Assembly: GCA_964586285.1 (NCBI GenBank)
Contig: CAZPHU010000004.1
Coordinates: 1 to 64,000 of the forward strand
DNA length: 64,000 nt
Direction of reading: 5' to 3'
Source: CAZPHU01 sp964586285
GTDB lineage: Bacteria > Fibrobacterota > Chitinivibrionia > Chitinivibrionales > CAYFVL01
Positions 25,110-34,457 of this stretch are shown one piece after another. The notes under the pieces are model-generated. The model was given only the letters and a program-made list of their open reading frames with translations. It did no database searches and was not told the DNA's origin. Within the stretch, counting starts at the first letter, position 1; each line of letters starts with the position of its first letter. A program made the position numbers and the translations under genes.

Positions 25110-25969
25110 GGGCTGAGGGCAATGAGTCCGGATTGATTCAATCGATTATTATCAATACATTGAAAGAAGATCTAGGTAAAGATGGAGACGTGACCTCCAG
25201 GGCGATATTCAGCCCGAGCGATACCGCAAGTGCGGTGATCCGAAGTAAAGGTGACGGGTTACTTGCCGGTTCGTATTTACTCCAACCGCTTTTTGAATAT
25301 CTGGATCCGAATCTAGAAGTTAAATGCCTGCTCCAGGACGGCTCTAACCTGAAACACGGTACCGAAATCTGCAGGCTTAACGGTTCCGTTACCGCGATAC
25401 TTGCAGGCGAGCGCACGGCGCTTAATCTGCTTCAGCGTCTTAGCGGAATCGCTACTCAAACCGCGCATCTTGTATCCCTGATCTCCCATACCAAAGCACG
25501 CCTGTTAGACACTAGAAAGACAACTCCTCTTCTGAGAATTTTGGAAAAAAAAGCTGTAGCGGCGGGCGGAGGATTTAACCATCGATTCGGTCTCTATGAC
25601 ATGATCCTTATCAAGGATACTCATGTTCGTGCCGCCGGCGGCGTTGGAAACGCGATCCGTAAAGCGAAACTGTTTTGCAAAAACAAGCCTGAGCTTCGAA
25701 TCGAGGTAGAGGTTCAAACGATTGCCGAGTTCAACGAGGCATTGGAGCTTGCCCCCGACAGAATCATGCTGGATAATATGAGCTGTGAACTTATGCGGCA
25801 ATGCGTTTTGAAACGAGACCAAACCAATCCGATGATCGAGCTTGAGGCAAGCGGCAATGTAAAGGCAAAAACGATAGCAGGGATTGCCCAAACAGGTGTC
25901 GATTTCATATCGGTGGGAGCCGTTACGCACAGCGTAATGGCTCTGGATATCCATCTGGTTATCTCTTAG
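25097..25969 (+). CDS. nadC: Nicotinate-nucleotide pyrophosphorylase (carboxylating)
   Basis: 290 residues. Converts quinolinate and PRPP to nicotinate mononucleotide, CO2 and PPi in NAD synthesis. Visible motifs: KEDLGKDGDVTSRAIF near the start, AGERTALNLLQRLSGIAT, the quinolinate-binding LDTRKTTPLLR, KDTHVRAAGG, the LDNM turn and terminal DFISVGAVTHS. The start overlaps the end of the FecR/barrel gene by 13 bases, and birA follows 13 bases after the stop. nadA and nadB are not in the window. Confidence 0.96.
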   Translation: MELLRAEGNESGLIQSIIINTLKEDLGKDGDVTSRAIFSPSDTASAVIRSKGDGLLAGSYLLQPLFEYLDPNLEVKCLLQDGSNLKHGTEICRLNGSVTAILAGERTALNLLQRLSGIATQTAHLVSLISHTKARLLDTRKTTPLLRILEKKAVAAGGGFNHRFGLYDMILIKDTHVRAAGGVGNAIRKAKLFCKNKPELRIEVEVQTIAEFNEALELAPDRIMLDNMSCELMRQCVLKRDQTNPMIELEASGNVKAKTIAGIAQTGVDFISVGAVTHSVMALDIHLVIS

Positions 25970-25982
25970 GTAGGAAAATCAA

Positions 25983-26744
25983 GTGAGCGATTCGAAAATC
26001 GAAAATCATCCCCTGAAAGCAAAATTGCCGGGCTTACCTTTTATTGAGCAGCTTATCCATCTGGACCAAACCGAGTCGACGAACCTTGTAGCCAAAGGTT
26101 TACCCGCATGTAAACCCGGAAATTTCAGGGTGGTATGGGCCAAACGCCAGATCGGTGGACGGGGACGTCGAGGAAGATCTTTTTTCTCGTCGCACGAAGG
26201 TGGACTGTGGGTGAGTATTTTGCTTGGCGTGGATTGTATGGATGAGCACTTCTTGGTCAACAGAGCACTTAGCCTCTCTATATGCAAAAGTATAGAAGAT
26301 TGCGGCGGCATATCGGATGTTGAAATCAAATGGCCAAACGATATCTATATTGAAGGGAAAAAGGTTTGCGGGATTCTTCTGGAAACGGTGCCCGGTCTTA
26401 ACAACGCACTAGTGGCCGGATTCGGCATAAACGTCGAAATAGCCCCGCAGGATTTCCCCCCGATAATACGTGAAACGGCGACATCCGTGTCGCAATATGC
26501 CCCGGGGAAGATAGATAAGGATGAATTGCTGGTTACCATACTTACTACTTTTCACCATCTTTTAGAACTGGATGGGGGGAAGTTGCATGATGAATACCGC
26601 GGACGTCTTTATGGGATCAACAGACAAGCGCTGGTGGACGGTAAAGAATGGTGTATCCGTGATGTAGACGACAGCGGAAGGCTTGTGGTATATGCAGACG
26701 GTACAACCAAACATCTTCTGTCGGGGACGGTAACATTCATTTAG
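25983..26744 (+). CDS. birA: Biotin-[acetyl-CoA-carboxylase] ligase (no DNA-binding domain)
   Basis: 253 residues from a GTG with TAGGAAA upstream. Activates biotin with ATP and transfers it to the biotin carboxyl carrier Lys. The biotin-binding loop GGRGRRGRSFFSSHEGGLW (about residue 58), KWPNDIY (about 117) and GILLET are present, along with a C-terminal SH3-like domain. There is no N-terminal winged helix, so this is the class I, non-repressor form. It sits between nadC and coaX in a cofactor-biosynthesis cluster; birA-coaX adjacency is common in bacteria. Confidence 0.95.
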   Translation: MSDSKIENHPLKAKLPGLPFIEQLIHLDQTESTNLVAKGLPACKPGNFRVVWAKRQIGGRGRRGRSFFSSHEGGLWVSILLGVDCMDEHFLVNRALSLSICKSIEDCGGISDVEIKWPNDIYIEGKKVCGILLETVPGLNNALVAGFGINVEIAPQDFPPIIRETATSVSQYAPGKIDKDELLVTILTTFHHLLELDGGKLHDEYRGRLYGINRQALVDGKEWCIRDVDDSGRLVVYADGTTKHLLSGTVTFI

Positions 26745-26804
26745 ATTTTTTGTCTGAGAAAGCACGATGATTCTCCTGCTTTGCCGGACGTAGAGCATAT
26801 GGTT

Positions 26805-27575
26805 ATGAAGAAGCTATGTATCGATATTGGTAACACGATGAGCGATCTTGGCATCGTTGATTTGAAGGAACGCACTTGCCTTAGATCAATCAAAGTACCC
26901 ACCACGGGTATGATCGAAAAGATGGATGAAACGATAGACTCTCTTTTCGGTTCCGATTTTCCGCCTTTGGAATCGGTTATGTGTTCGGTTGTTTCTGAAG
27001 TAGATAGAGTGGCAGAGGCAGTCGGGGCTAATAAACATATTACCGAAACCACTATATTAAAAGGCGACAGTCCACTTCCATTTGCTAATCGGTACGAGAA
27101 TTCCCATGTTTTAGGAGCGGATCGAATAGCCAATGCCCTTTATGCATTTTACACCTACCCCGGCAAAGCAGTGATCGTAATCGATGCCGGAACCACTGTC
27201 ACGATAGATTTCGTGGATCCCGGGAAGGGGTTTGCCGGCGGACTTATCATGCCGGGTATCAGAATGCAGCTTCGGAGTCTTAATGCCGGTACCGCGGCAT
27301 TGCCTCTCGTAGAAGATACGCCCGCAGGGAAGTATCCCGGAAAATGCACCGAGGAGTGCATGCGTCTCGGTGCACTATACAGTACTGCCGGAGGCATTGA
27401 AAAGATTGTCAATGAACTGCGGTCCAAACATGGAAACGACCTGATAGTCGCTGCCTGTGGAGGAAGCTGGCCGCAGCTAAGCGAATTGGTGAATTTCGAC
27501 TTTCATTATGAGCGCTGCCTTACATTGATAGGATTATCTCTGTTTAGAAAGGATAGTTTTTCAAATCATGAATAA
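26805..27575 (+). CDS. coaX: Type III pantothenate kinase
   Basis: 256 residues, first enzyme of CoA synthesis (pantothenate plus ATP to 4'-phosphopantothenate). The ASKHA fold shows as DIGNTMSDLGI at the N-terminus, VLGADRIANA with the catalytic Asp, VIDAGTTVTIDFV and GGLIMPGI. Start: ATG at 26805 places the conserved LCIDIGNT at the usual position; ATG 26799 and TTG 26781 are alternatives, and none has a strong ribosome binding site. Type III enzymes are insensitive to CoA feedback. It closes the nadC-birA-coaX cluster and converges on the MscS gene. Confidence 0.94.
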   Translation: MKKLCIDIGNTMSDLGIVDLKERTCLRSIKVPTTGMIEKMDETIDSLFGSDFPPLESVMCSVVSEVDRVAEAVGANKHITETTILKGDSPLPFANRYENSHVLGADRIANALYAFYTYPGKAVIVIDAGTTVTIDFVDPGKGFAGGLIMPGIRMQLRSLNAGTAALPLVEDTPAGKYPGKCTEECMRLGALYSTAGGIEKIVNELRSKHGNDLIVAACGGSWPQLSELVNFDFHYERCLTLIGLSLFRKDSFSNHE

Positions 27576-27576
27576 T

Positions 27577-27650
27577 GAATCATGAATCCTCAATCTTCAA
27601 TCTTCAATCTTCTATCTTCTACCCTCAATCTTCCCCCTCAGTTCTCCCTG
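27577..27650. repeat. Low-complexity TCTTCAA-type direct repeats
   Basis: The junction between coaX and mscS is made of short direct repeats (ATGAATAATGAATCATGAAT, then CAATCTTCAATCTTCAATCTTC). It overlaps the 3' end of the minus-strand MscS gene. Slippage-prone; no function visible. Confidence 0.6.
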
Positions 27651-28541
27651 TCGATAGATACGCACGGTCGGGTAAGCGAAATCTATGCTGGGCTCTCTAT
27701 TGAATCGAGCCAGGATATTGCGTGCGAGTACATCTTCGACTGTTCTCCTCCTTCTTGCGCGCACCATATAGCGCAAGGCCAGCACTACTCCCGAATCGGC
27801 AATCTTAACGTATACTTTGGGAGAAATGTAATTATAGCGTAATAAATAACGGCTTCTTACTTTACTGAGCCGTTCCTGGATCTGATCTTTTTTTTGCTCG
27901 AAATCTTCCTGCCCTACCTCGGTCATTATTTTTTCCGCAAGCTCCCAGTCGGATTCAAAAGTGACCATGACTGTCATCTCATTCCAAATAAAATCGTACC
28001 CCTGGGTATAATTATAGATTTCCTGAGAAAGCATCTTGCTGTTTGGAACACTAACCAAACGACCGGTTGACTGATCCGCATCAACCCACCCGCCGATTTC
28101 GGCAAGAGTTGTTCGAAGAATTCCAATATCGATCACATCACCCGACAAATCTCCGATCGTTATTCGATCCCCATGCTTAAATCCCTTACTGCTGACGATT
28201 ATTGTCCATCCAACAAAGTTAGAGAACACATCGCGCATTGAAATGGCTACGCCCGCAAGAAAAACACCGATGATAAAAAGATAAAAGGGTGTGCTTTGAC
28301 GTGTATGGTAATTGTAGAAGATCAGAAGCCACAGGACCGCAACCACCAGCGTGATATAGCGCGCCCATTTACGAATTGCATGACGTCTTTCATCCTCCAG
28401 GATATACTTGTTTGTGAGAAGTATGATAACTCTGCCAACTGCCAAAATAGCGGTAAGCGATATAATGATTCCAAGAGCATTCTCGCTTAAAAAGTCGAGG
28501 AATTGAAAAAAGACATCTTGCCAATTAACAGTATCTGTCAT
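27612..28541 (-). CDS. MscS-family mechanosensitive ion channel
   Basis: 309 residues. Three predicted transmembrane helices (about residues 22-43, 65-82, 86-108), the last leading into the pore-lining TM3 (FLAGVAISMRDVFSNFVGW). The beta domain follows with the MscS signature GDRITIGDLSGDVIDIGILRTTL and LVSVPNSKMLSQEIYNYT, then a cytoplasmic vestibule domain. AAGGAAA precedes the ATG by 4 bases. It releases solutes on hypo-osmotic shock in the inner membrane. It follows nnrDE on the same strand by 23 bases, likely one operon. Confidence 0.93.
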   Translation of the reverse strand: MTDTVNWQDVFFQFLDFLSENALGIIISLTAILAVGRVIILLTNKYILEDERRHAIRKWARYITLVVAVLWLLIFYNYHTRQSTPFYLFIIGVFLAGVAISMRDVFSNFVGWTIIVSSKGFKHGDRITIGDLSGDVIDIGILRTTLAEIGGWVDADQSTGRLVSVPNSKMLSQEIYNYTQGYDFIWNEMTVMVTFESDWELAEKIMTEVGQEDFEQKKDQIQERLSKVRSRYLLRYNYISPKVYVKIADSGVVLALRYMVRARRRRTVEDVLARNILARFNREPSIDFAYPTVRIYRQGELRGKIEGRR

Positions 28542-28564
28542 GTTTTCCTTTCGAGTAGAGCGTG

Positions 28565-30127
28565 TTAGTTGTCGGGCAATATCGGTAGAGTGGCGCTTGG
28601 AGCCAGGTCTTGCAATACCCGAGGAATGCAGCCGATCAGATCCGAAGCGATAACGCTGTATTCGGAGAATTGTCTGGACGCATCATAGCCGGCCAGTCCC
28701 TGAATGCAGGTACCCAGCACAGCAGCATCCGACACGGCTGCTCCCTGAGCCAACAGACTTACCAGTATCCCCGAAAGCACATCCCCCACTCCGGCGGTTG
28801 CCATCGCGCTGTTGCCTATCGGTACGATCGTGACCTTTCCCTCACTAGTCGCTACGATAGTGGGATTGCCTTTATATATGATATTCATCTCAAATTCCTT
28901 TGCCTTTTCGGAAAGAATTCCAACTCTTTCACCGGGGTCTTTGGGAAGAGGCGCAAAAAGGCGTACCCATTCCCCGGCATGGGGAGTTATAATGAGCCGG
29001 CAGCGACGATCTTTTAGCTCCTCCGCGCGGTCCTTGTATGCATTTATGCCGTCTGCATCCAAAACGACGGGTATTTCAACTGCACCAACAATCTTACGTA
29101 TCAGGGAAGTAGTCTTTTCCATGTGGGTCAGTCCCGGTCCAATCAACGCGGCATGCATCTTACAGCTTTGCCCCATTATGAGGTCAAAAGCTTCAGGAGA
29201 AAGAGTTCCCGATTCGGTCTGGGGCATGGCGTGTAATACCGGTTCGGTCAGCTTGGCCGCAAGCGTCGCCACGATCGATGAGGGACTTGCCATGTGTACC
29301 ATACCACATCCGGTACGTAGCGCGGCCATGGCGGCAAGTGTAGCCGATCCGCTCATCCCGTTTGAGCCTGCGACGATGAAAGCCAGGCCGTGATCAAACT
29401 TGCTTCCATCCTTTTTTCGCCTCGGAAGTAGCTGCCCGATTCCCCTGCGGGTCGGTAGATATGTACAGATATCGCTCTTTACCACGATCTCTTCCGGATA
29501 TCCAAGATCACGAATTATCAATTCCCCGACAAGATCTCTTCCCGGATAAAACAACTGACCAATCTTAGGAAAACCCATCGTGACCGTTTTGGCAGCAACC
29601 ACTGTTGGGACACCGGGTTGAGCAGTGTCGTTGTTTAAACCGGATGGGGTATCTACCGCAACCACCGCAATTCTTGCAGCATTGATCTGATGTATCACCT
29701 CAGCGGCCAATCCGTGCGGGTCACCCTTGATTCCGGTTCCGAGTATGGCATCGACTATAAGATCATAGCCGGCGAAACCTTCAAGATCATCAACATCATC
29801 AACCCGAAGATAATTTCCCTTTGAGTTAATGTATTCCGTAAACGCCTGCCGGGCTTCTCCTGTCAGATTTTCCTCATCGGTAAGGGAGAAACACATAACC
29901 TTATACCCCTGGTCAAGGAGCATTCTTCCAAGCACATACCCATCACCGCCATTATTTCCCTTACCGCACACAATGGCGACCTGCTGAGCTGGTGATATCA
30001 TATCGACGACAGCCTCATATAATCCCATTCCCGCTTTCATCATATACGAATAGCCGATTGACTTGTCTCCACCGATAGCTTGCTGATCAACCGATCTCAT
30101 TTGTGATGTGGTAAGAACATTTATCAT
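28565..30127 (-). CDS. nnrDE: Bifunctional NAD(P)HX epimerase / ADP-dependent NAD(P)HX dehydratase
   Basis: 520 residues. Repairs hydrated NADH and NADPH. The N-terminal epimerase domain (about 1-225) has VAIVCGKGNNGGDGYVLGR and VDAILGTGIKGDP. The C-terminal dehydratase domain (about 240-510, ribokinase-like) has FIVAGSNGMSGSATLA, PHAGEW, YKGNPTIVA and the NTP-site NSAMATAGVGDVLSG. The fused form (E. coli YjeF type) is the usual bacterial one. It is divergent from the RNA cyclic phosphodiesterase gene and upstream of mscS. Confidence 0.95.
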   Translation of the reverse strand: MINVLTTSQMRSVDQQAIGGDKSIGYSYMMKAGMGLYEAVVDMISPAQQVAIVCGKGNNGGDGYVLGRMLLDQGYKVMCFSLTDEENLTGEARQAFTEYINSKGNYLRVDDVDDLEGFAGYDLIVDAILGTGIKGDPHGLAAEVIHQINAARIAVVAVDTPSGLNNDTAQPGVPTVVAAKTVTMGFPKIGQLFYPGRDLVGELIIRDLGYPEEIVVKSDICTYLPTRRGIGQLLPRRKKDGSKFDHGLAFIVAGSNGMSGSATLAAMAALRTGCGMVHMASPSSIVATLAAKLTEPVLHAMPQTESGTLSPEAFDLIMGQSCKMHAALIGPGLTHMEKTTSLIRKIVGAVEIPVVLDADGINAYKDRAEELKDRRCRLIITPHAGEWVRLFAPLPKDPGERVGILSEKAKEFEMNIIYKGNPTIVATSEGKVTIVPIGNSAMATAGVGDVLSGILVSLLAQGAAVSDAAVLGTCIQGLAGYDASRQFSEYSVIASDLIGCIPRVLQDLAPSATLPILPDN

Positions 30128-30236
30128 AAATCATATCCGTCCGTAAAATATTGAAAAGTGAAAGAGATTAACTGTTTGAAAATAAATTGATTCATTGGAT
30201 TAGTCATTATCAGCATGCAATTTGTATATTAAAATC

Positions 30237-30791
30237 ATGAGCCGATTGTTTATAGCCATAGACCTGCCGGATCCGATTAAGACCGCTACCGCAAACATTT
30301 GCTTCGGGGTTCAAGGTGCAAAATGGGTGCCTGTCGACCAGCTACACCTAACCTTGAGGTTCGTAGGTGAAGCGGACAACGAAACTTACGTAAGTATTCG
30401 CCACGCGCTTTCAGAAGTTCAGATGAGTGCTTTTACGATCGATATTTCGGGAGTAGGTTTTTTTCCGCCGCGAGGAAAGCCGAGGGTACTATGGCTGGGA
30501 ATAGTGCAAAATGAATCACTTACGGAGCTTAAAAACAAGATCGAAGAAGCTGTTGTAAACGCGGGCATAGCCCCTGAAGAAAGAAAGTTTCACCCTCATA
30601 TTACCTTAGCCAGGCTTAAAGAGCGAACCACGGCCAAAGATATCATCCCTTTTCTAAGCAGCAACAACCTGTTTTCTTTCAAGGAGGTGCCTGTCGATTC
30701 TTTTTATCTGTATTCAAGCATTCTCAAGCCGCAGGGTGCCATACACAGTCGAGAAGCGACTTACGAACTTACGAACGCCGGCTTTTATTAA
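30237..30791 (+). CDS. thpR: RNA 2',3'-cyclic phosphodiesterase
   Basis: 184 residues of the 2H phosphoesterase (LigT/ThpR) family, with the two HxTx motifs HLTLRF (about residue 43) and HITLAR (about 125). Opens 2',3'-cyclic phosphates on RNA ends. The ATG at 30237 starts the family-typical SRLFIAIDLP; a TTG 15 bases upstream is in frame. No Shine-Dalgarno is visible (TATATTAAAATC precedes the ATG), so the transcript may be leaderless or weakly translated. Its 3' end overlaps the convergent PHP gene by 23 bases. Confidence 0.93.
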   Translation: MSRLFIAIDLPDPIKTATANICFGVQGAKWVPVDQLHLTLRFVGEADNETYVSIRHALSEVQMSAFTIDISGVGFFPPRGKPRVLWLGIVQNESLTELKNKIEEAVVNAGIAPEERKFHPHITLARLKERTTAKDIIPFLSSNNLFSFKEVPVDSFYLYSSILKPQGAIHSREATYELTNAGFY

Positions 30792-31488
30792 CGCGCCTTT
30801 TTTCTATAAACTCAAACGCCGCCTCTGCAGTATCGTTAACCAGCAGTTCGGAAGGAAAATCCTCCAACGCAAGAAGCGGGCGAACCGAATCATCGCATCC
30901 AAGCTCCTCGAGGGCATGCGCATCGCTGCAAATAGCCATTTTACAACCGACATGCTTACAGGCCCTTATAAGCTCTCTGGTGATATCATCCCCTATTCGC
31001 TTTAGAAGAGTTTTTGAATTATTCAGCTCAATTGCCACTCCGTAAGAAGCGGCCGTTTCGGCCAGTCTTTCGAATTCAACGAGATAAGAAGCATCGTTTG
31101 GATGGGTTATTATGTCGATCGCGGGATTCTTGCGAATGGCGGAAATCAGCATGTCCGTGTATTCGGACTTTTGAAGTCCTTTTTTGGTGTTTGGATGTAT
31201 ACCCAGAAGTACCACATCCATATACTGCAGGTATTCGGTTCTCAGGTCAATATCGCCACGGTCATTCTTCAGATTGCATTCCATTCCTTTAAGCAGCCGT
31301 ATACCTTCAAGCGGTACATTCAACCTGTCCCAAAAAGGTCCCGTGTTCCGAGCCTGCAACTCCGGTCCGTGATCGGTAATTGCAATTGCCTGCATTCCCA
31401 ACTCTTTAGCCCTTGTTAACATCTCCAAATGAGTGTGAATACCACAATGGCTGAAAAAGGTATGTACATGAAAATCGACCTGTAACAT
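30769..31488 (-). CDS. PHP-domain metal-dependent phosphoesterase
   Basis: 239 residues from the ATG at 31488, chosen because GAGGAG lies 6 bases upstream and because the longer in-frame extension runs through the ppdK terminator. PHP metal-binding motifs: DFHVHTFFSHC at the N-terminus, AITDHGP, HPND and ICSDAHALEELG. This matches the YcdX/PolX-PHP type, which hydrolyses phosphomonoesters with a trinuclear metal site. It is a free-standing PHP without polymerase. Substrate unknown; histidinol-phosphatase activity is possible but not shown. Convergent with thpR. Confidence 0.87.
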   Translation of the reverse strand: MLQVDFHVHTFFSHCGIHTHLEMLTRAKELGMQAIAITDHGPELQARNTGPFWDRLNVPLEGIRLLKGMECNLKNDRGDIDLRTEYLQYMDVVLLGIHPNTKKGLQKSEYTDMLISAIRKNPAIDIITHPNDASYLVEFERLAETAASYGVAIELNNSKTLLKRIGDDITRELIRACKHVGCKMAICSDAHALEELGCDDSVRPLLALEDFPSELLVNDTAEAAFEFIEKRRVNKSRRS

Positions 31489-31503
31489 TTTGTTCTCCTC
31501 GTT

Positions 31504-31540
31504 AAAAAAGGCAGAGTCCTTTTCAGACCCTGCCTTTTCT
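31504..31540 (-). terminator. Intrinsic terminator of ppdK
   Basis: Inverted repeat AAAAGGCAG...CTGCCTTTT with an inner GTC/GAC pair. On the minus strand it is followed by TTTTTTAAC. It lies 24-60 bases after the ppdK stop and before the PHP gene. Confidence 0.85.
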
Positions 31541-31563
31541 TTAGGCATTATACCTGAACAGAT

Positions 31564-34263
31564 TTATTTCTGAGCAGCTTTCTCCAGCGCAGCCTGTCCT
31601 GCAGCCAGTCGTGCAACAGGAACACGATAAGGAGAACAACTTACATAGTTAAGTCCGGTACGTACGAAGAACTTAACTGAGTCCGGATCTCCACCATGCT
31701 CACCGCAGACACCACACTTAAGATCGCTGCGGGTAGCGCGACCACGCTCGACACCGGTTTTAACCAGCTCACCAACACCAACCTGGTCGATTGAGGCAAA
31801 CGGGTCGAAACGCAGGATCTTCTGATCGATATAATCGGGCAGGAAGGTACCTACGTCGTCACGGCTGTAACCGAAAGTCATCTGAGTAAGGTCGTTTGTA
31901 CCGAATGAGAAGAACTGAGCTTTTTCGGCAACTTTGTCGGCAACCAGGGTAGCACGAGGTATTTCCATCATCGTACCAACCAGGTATTTAACATCGGCAC
32001 CCTTCTCTTTGATGATCTTTTCGGAGGTTTCGCGAACGACCTTCTCCAGAATATCAAACTCTTCCTTTGTTCCGATCAGCGGAATCATGATTTCGGGAAG
32101 AACCGAAATACCCTTTGCAGCCATTTTACATGCAGCCTCGATAATAGCAGTTGTCTGCATCACACAAATTTCGGGATAGGTGATCGACAGACGGCAACCA
32201 CGGTGACCAAGCATCGGGTTCATTTCGTGAAGAGCAGATACCTTTTTCTTAACGACCTCAACAGTTGTTCCCAGACGCTTTGCCATCTCTGCCTGACCTT
32301 CTTCATCGTGCGGCAGGAACTCATGCAGAGGCGGATCCAGGAGACGGATAGTAACAGGCAGTCCGTTCATGGCCTCGAAAATCCCCTCGAAATCTCCACG
32401 CTGAAGCGGAAGAAGTTTTGCGAGTGCGGCCTCGCGACCTTCCGTACCGTCGGCAAGAATCATCTCGCGAACAGCCCAGATACGATCGCCTTCGAAAAAC
32501 ATATGCTCTGTACGGCAAAGACCAATACCCTCAGCACCTAATTTGCGAGCTACGATAGAGTCTTTAGGTGAGTCGGCGTTGGTTCTAACCTTGATTTCAC
32601 GATACTTGTCGGCCCATGACATAACTTCGTTGAAGATCGAGCACAAAGGATGATCCAAAGCTTCCTTGATTCCTTCTACAATACCCGCGATAACAGGTGA
32701 TGAGGAAGTTTCGATATGACCAAGAACAACTTCACCGGTTGATCCGTCGAGTGAAATTTCGTCACCTTCTTTGATCACTTTGTCGCCGACAGTGATGGTC
32801 TTCTTTGCATAATCGATTTCCAGTGTACCGGCACCGACTATACAACACTTACCCCAGCCACGTGCCACAACGGCAGCATGAGAGGTCATACCACCGGTGG
32901 ATGTCAGAATAGCTTCCGCCGCCCACATACCGTTAACATCTTCAGGAGAAGTTTCCTTACGAGTCAGAATGACCTTCTTGCCTTTCTTGGCCCATTCTAC
33001 CGCGTCGTTGGCAGTGAAAACTATGACTCCGTTTGCGGCTCCGGGACCTGCCGGGAGACCCTGAGCAAGCACACGACCGGCCGCAACAGCGTCATTCTTT
33101 GCACCCGGATCGAGGATCGGGAAAAGCAGCTGGTTGAGATGGTCACCTTCGATACGCTGAAGAGCAGTTTTGTCGTCGATAAGACCTTCTTTTACCATAT
33201 CAACAGCAATTTTTACCGCTGCAACACCGGTACGCTTACCGGTACGTGTCTGCAGCATGTAAAGTTTACCTTCCTGAATGGTGAATTCAACATCCTGCAT
33301 TTCTTTGTAGTGTTTTTCCAGCTTCAAACGAATATCGTTGAGTTCTTCATATACCTCGGGCATTACTTCATGGAGGCGGGAAATCGGGTCGGGAGTACGG
33401 ATACCGGCAACAACGTCCTCACCCTGAGCATTAATCAGATACTCACCGAAGAATTTGTTGGTTCCATCGGAAGGATTACGTGTGAAAGCAACACCGGTTC
33501 CTGATGATTCACCCATGTTTCCGAATACCATCGACTGAACGTTAACAGCAGTACCTTTGAGGCCGTGAAGTTTGTTGATTCGGCGATATGATACCGCACG
33601 AGGAATGTTCCAGGAACCGATAACCGCATCGATAGCGTACTGAAGCTGCTCGCGAGCGTCTTCCGGGAAGCCCTTTCCAACATTCTTTTTGTACACCTCT
33701 TTATAAGCAGCCACAACCTCTTTGAGTTCTTCGGTTGTCAGCTCCGTGTCTACGGCACGATTGTATTTCTTCTTGATGCGGCTAAGCTCTTCTTCGAAAT
33801 GCTCATGTTCAACTCCCATAACCACATCACCAAACATGTTGATGAAGCGACGGTAAGAATCCCATGCCATTCTCTCGTTACCTGTCTTCCTGGCCAGCCC
33901 CTCGACCGCATCATCATTGATACCGAGGTTAAGAATGGTGTTCATCATTCCGGGCATCGATACGGCAGCACCACTTCGTACGGAGACGAGAAGCGGATTT
34001 TCCTTATCGCCGAATTTAGCGCCCATGGTTTTTTCCAACTCAACAATAGCGTCGTCGATTTCTTTCTGAAGACTTTCGGGCTTGGTCTGATTGTTCTCAT
34101 AGTAGTAAGAACAAACTTCCGTGCTAATAGTAAAGCCGGGAGGCACTGGTATTCCGATGCTGGCCATTTCAGCCAGGTTTGCACCCTTACCGCCAAGCAG
34201 CTGTTTCATGTCTGCTCGACCATCGGTTTTCTCAGCACTAAAAAAGTAAACATATTTTGGCAT
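31564..34263 (-). CDS. ppdK: Pyruvate, phosphate dikinase
   Basis: 899 residues, standard length. Interconverts pyruvate, ATP and Pi with PEP, AMP and PPi. The N-terminal ATP-grasp domain begins YVYFFSAEKTDGRADMKQLLGGKGANLAEM. The swivelling phosphohistidine domain has GGMTSHAAVVARGWGKCC (catalytic His near 457). The C-terminal TIM barrel has LCRTEHMFF, DPPLHEFLP, LGHRGCRL, FSFGTNDLTQMTFGYSRDD and CGVCGEHGGDP. GGAGGAAA precedes the ATG. In anaerobes the enzyme often supports PPi-linked glycolysis; here it fits with malic enzyme and fumarase elsewhere in the window. Own terminator downstream. Confidence 0.98.
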   Translation of the reverse strand: MPKYVYFFSAEKTDGRADMKQLLGGKGANLAEMASIGIPVPPGFTISTEVCSYYYENNQTKPESLQKEIDDAIVELEKTMGAKFGDKENPLLVSVRSGAAVSMPGMMNTILNLGINDDAVEGLARKTGNERMAWDSYRRFINMFGDVVMGVEHEHFEEELSRIKKKYNRAVDTELTTEELKEVVAAYKEVYKKNVGKGFPEDAREQLQYAIDAVIGSWNIPRAVSYRRINKLHGLKGTAVNVQSMVFGNMGESSGTGVAFTRNPSDGTNKFFGEYLINAQGEDVVAGIRTPDPISRLHEVMPEVYEELNDIRLKLEKHYKEMQDVEFTIQEGKLYMLQTRTGKRTGVAAVKIAVDMVKEGLIDDKTALQRIEGDHLNQLLFPILDPGAKNDAVAAGRVLAQGLPAGPGAANGVIVFTANDAVEWAKKGKKVILTRKETSPEDVNGMWAAEAILTSTGGMTSHAAVVARGWGKCCIVGAGTLEIDYAKKTITVGDKVIKEGDEISLDGSTGEVVLGHIETSSSPVIAGIVEGIKEALDHPLCSIFNEVMSWADKYREIKVRTNADSPKDSIVARKLGAEGIGLCRTEHMFFEGDRIWAVREMILADGTEGREAALAKLLPLQRGDFEGIFEAMNGLPVTIRLLDPPLHEFLPHDEEGQAEMAKRLGTTVEVVKKKVSALHEMNPMLGHRGCRLSITYPEICVMQTTAIIEAACKMAAKGISVLPEIMIPLIGTKEEFDILEKVVRETSEKIIKEKGADVKYLVGTMMEIPRATLVADKVAEKAQFFSFGTNDLTQMTFGYSRDDVGTFLPDYIDQKILRFDPFASIDQVGVGELVKTGVERGRATRSDLKCGVCGEHGGDPDSVKFFVRTGLNYVSCSPYRVPVARLAAGQAALEKAAQK

Positions 34264-34457
34264 GCGTTTCCTCCGCCTGTTTTATGGTTATACGAGAGTA
34301 TATTATCAAAGGTGAAAAGCGTAAGAATATACATTGTTCGGTGAATTCAGGCAAGTGAATCTTCCGTTCGTATAAAGATGTTTTATTGAGGTATCTTTTT
34401 TTGATTCCTGCTCACTCAAGTTGAACCTGAGTGAGGGGTTATTGTATACTAATAGGT

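Noticed and set aside
27582..27842. 86-codon plus-strand frame
   Set aside because: Begins in a low-complexity repeat and runs antisense to the MscS gene.
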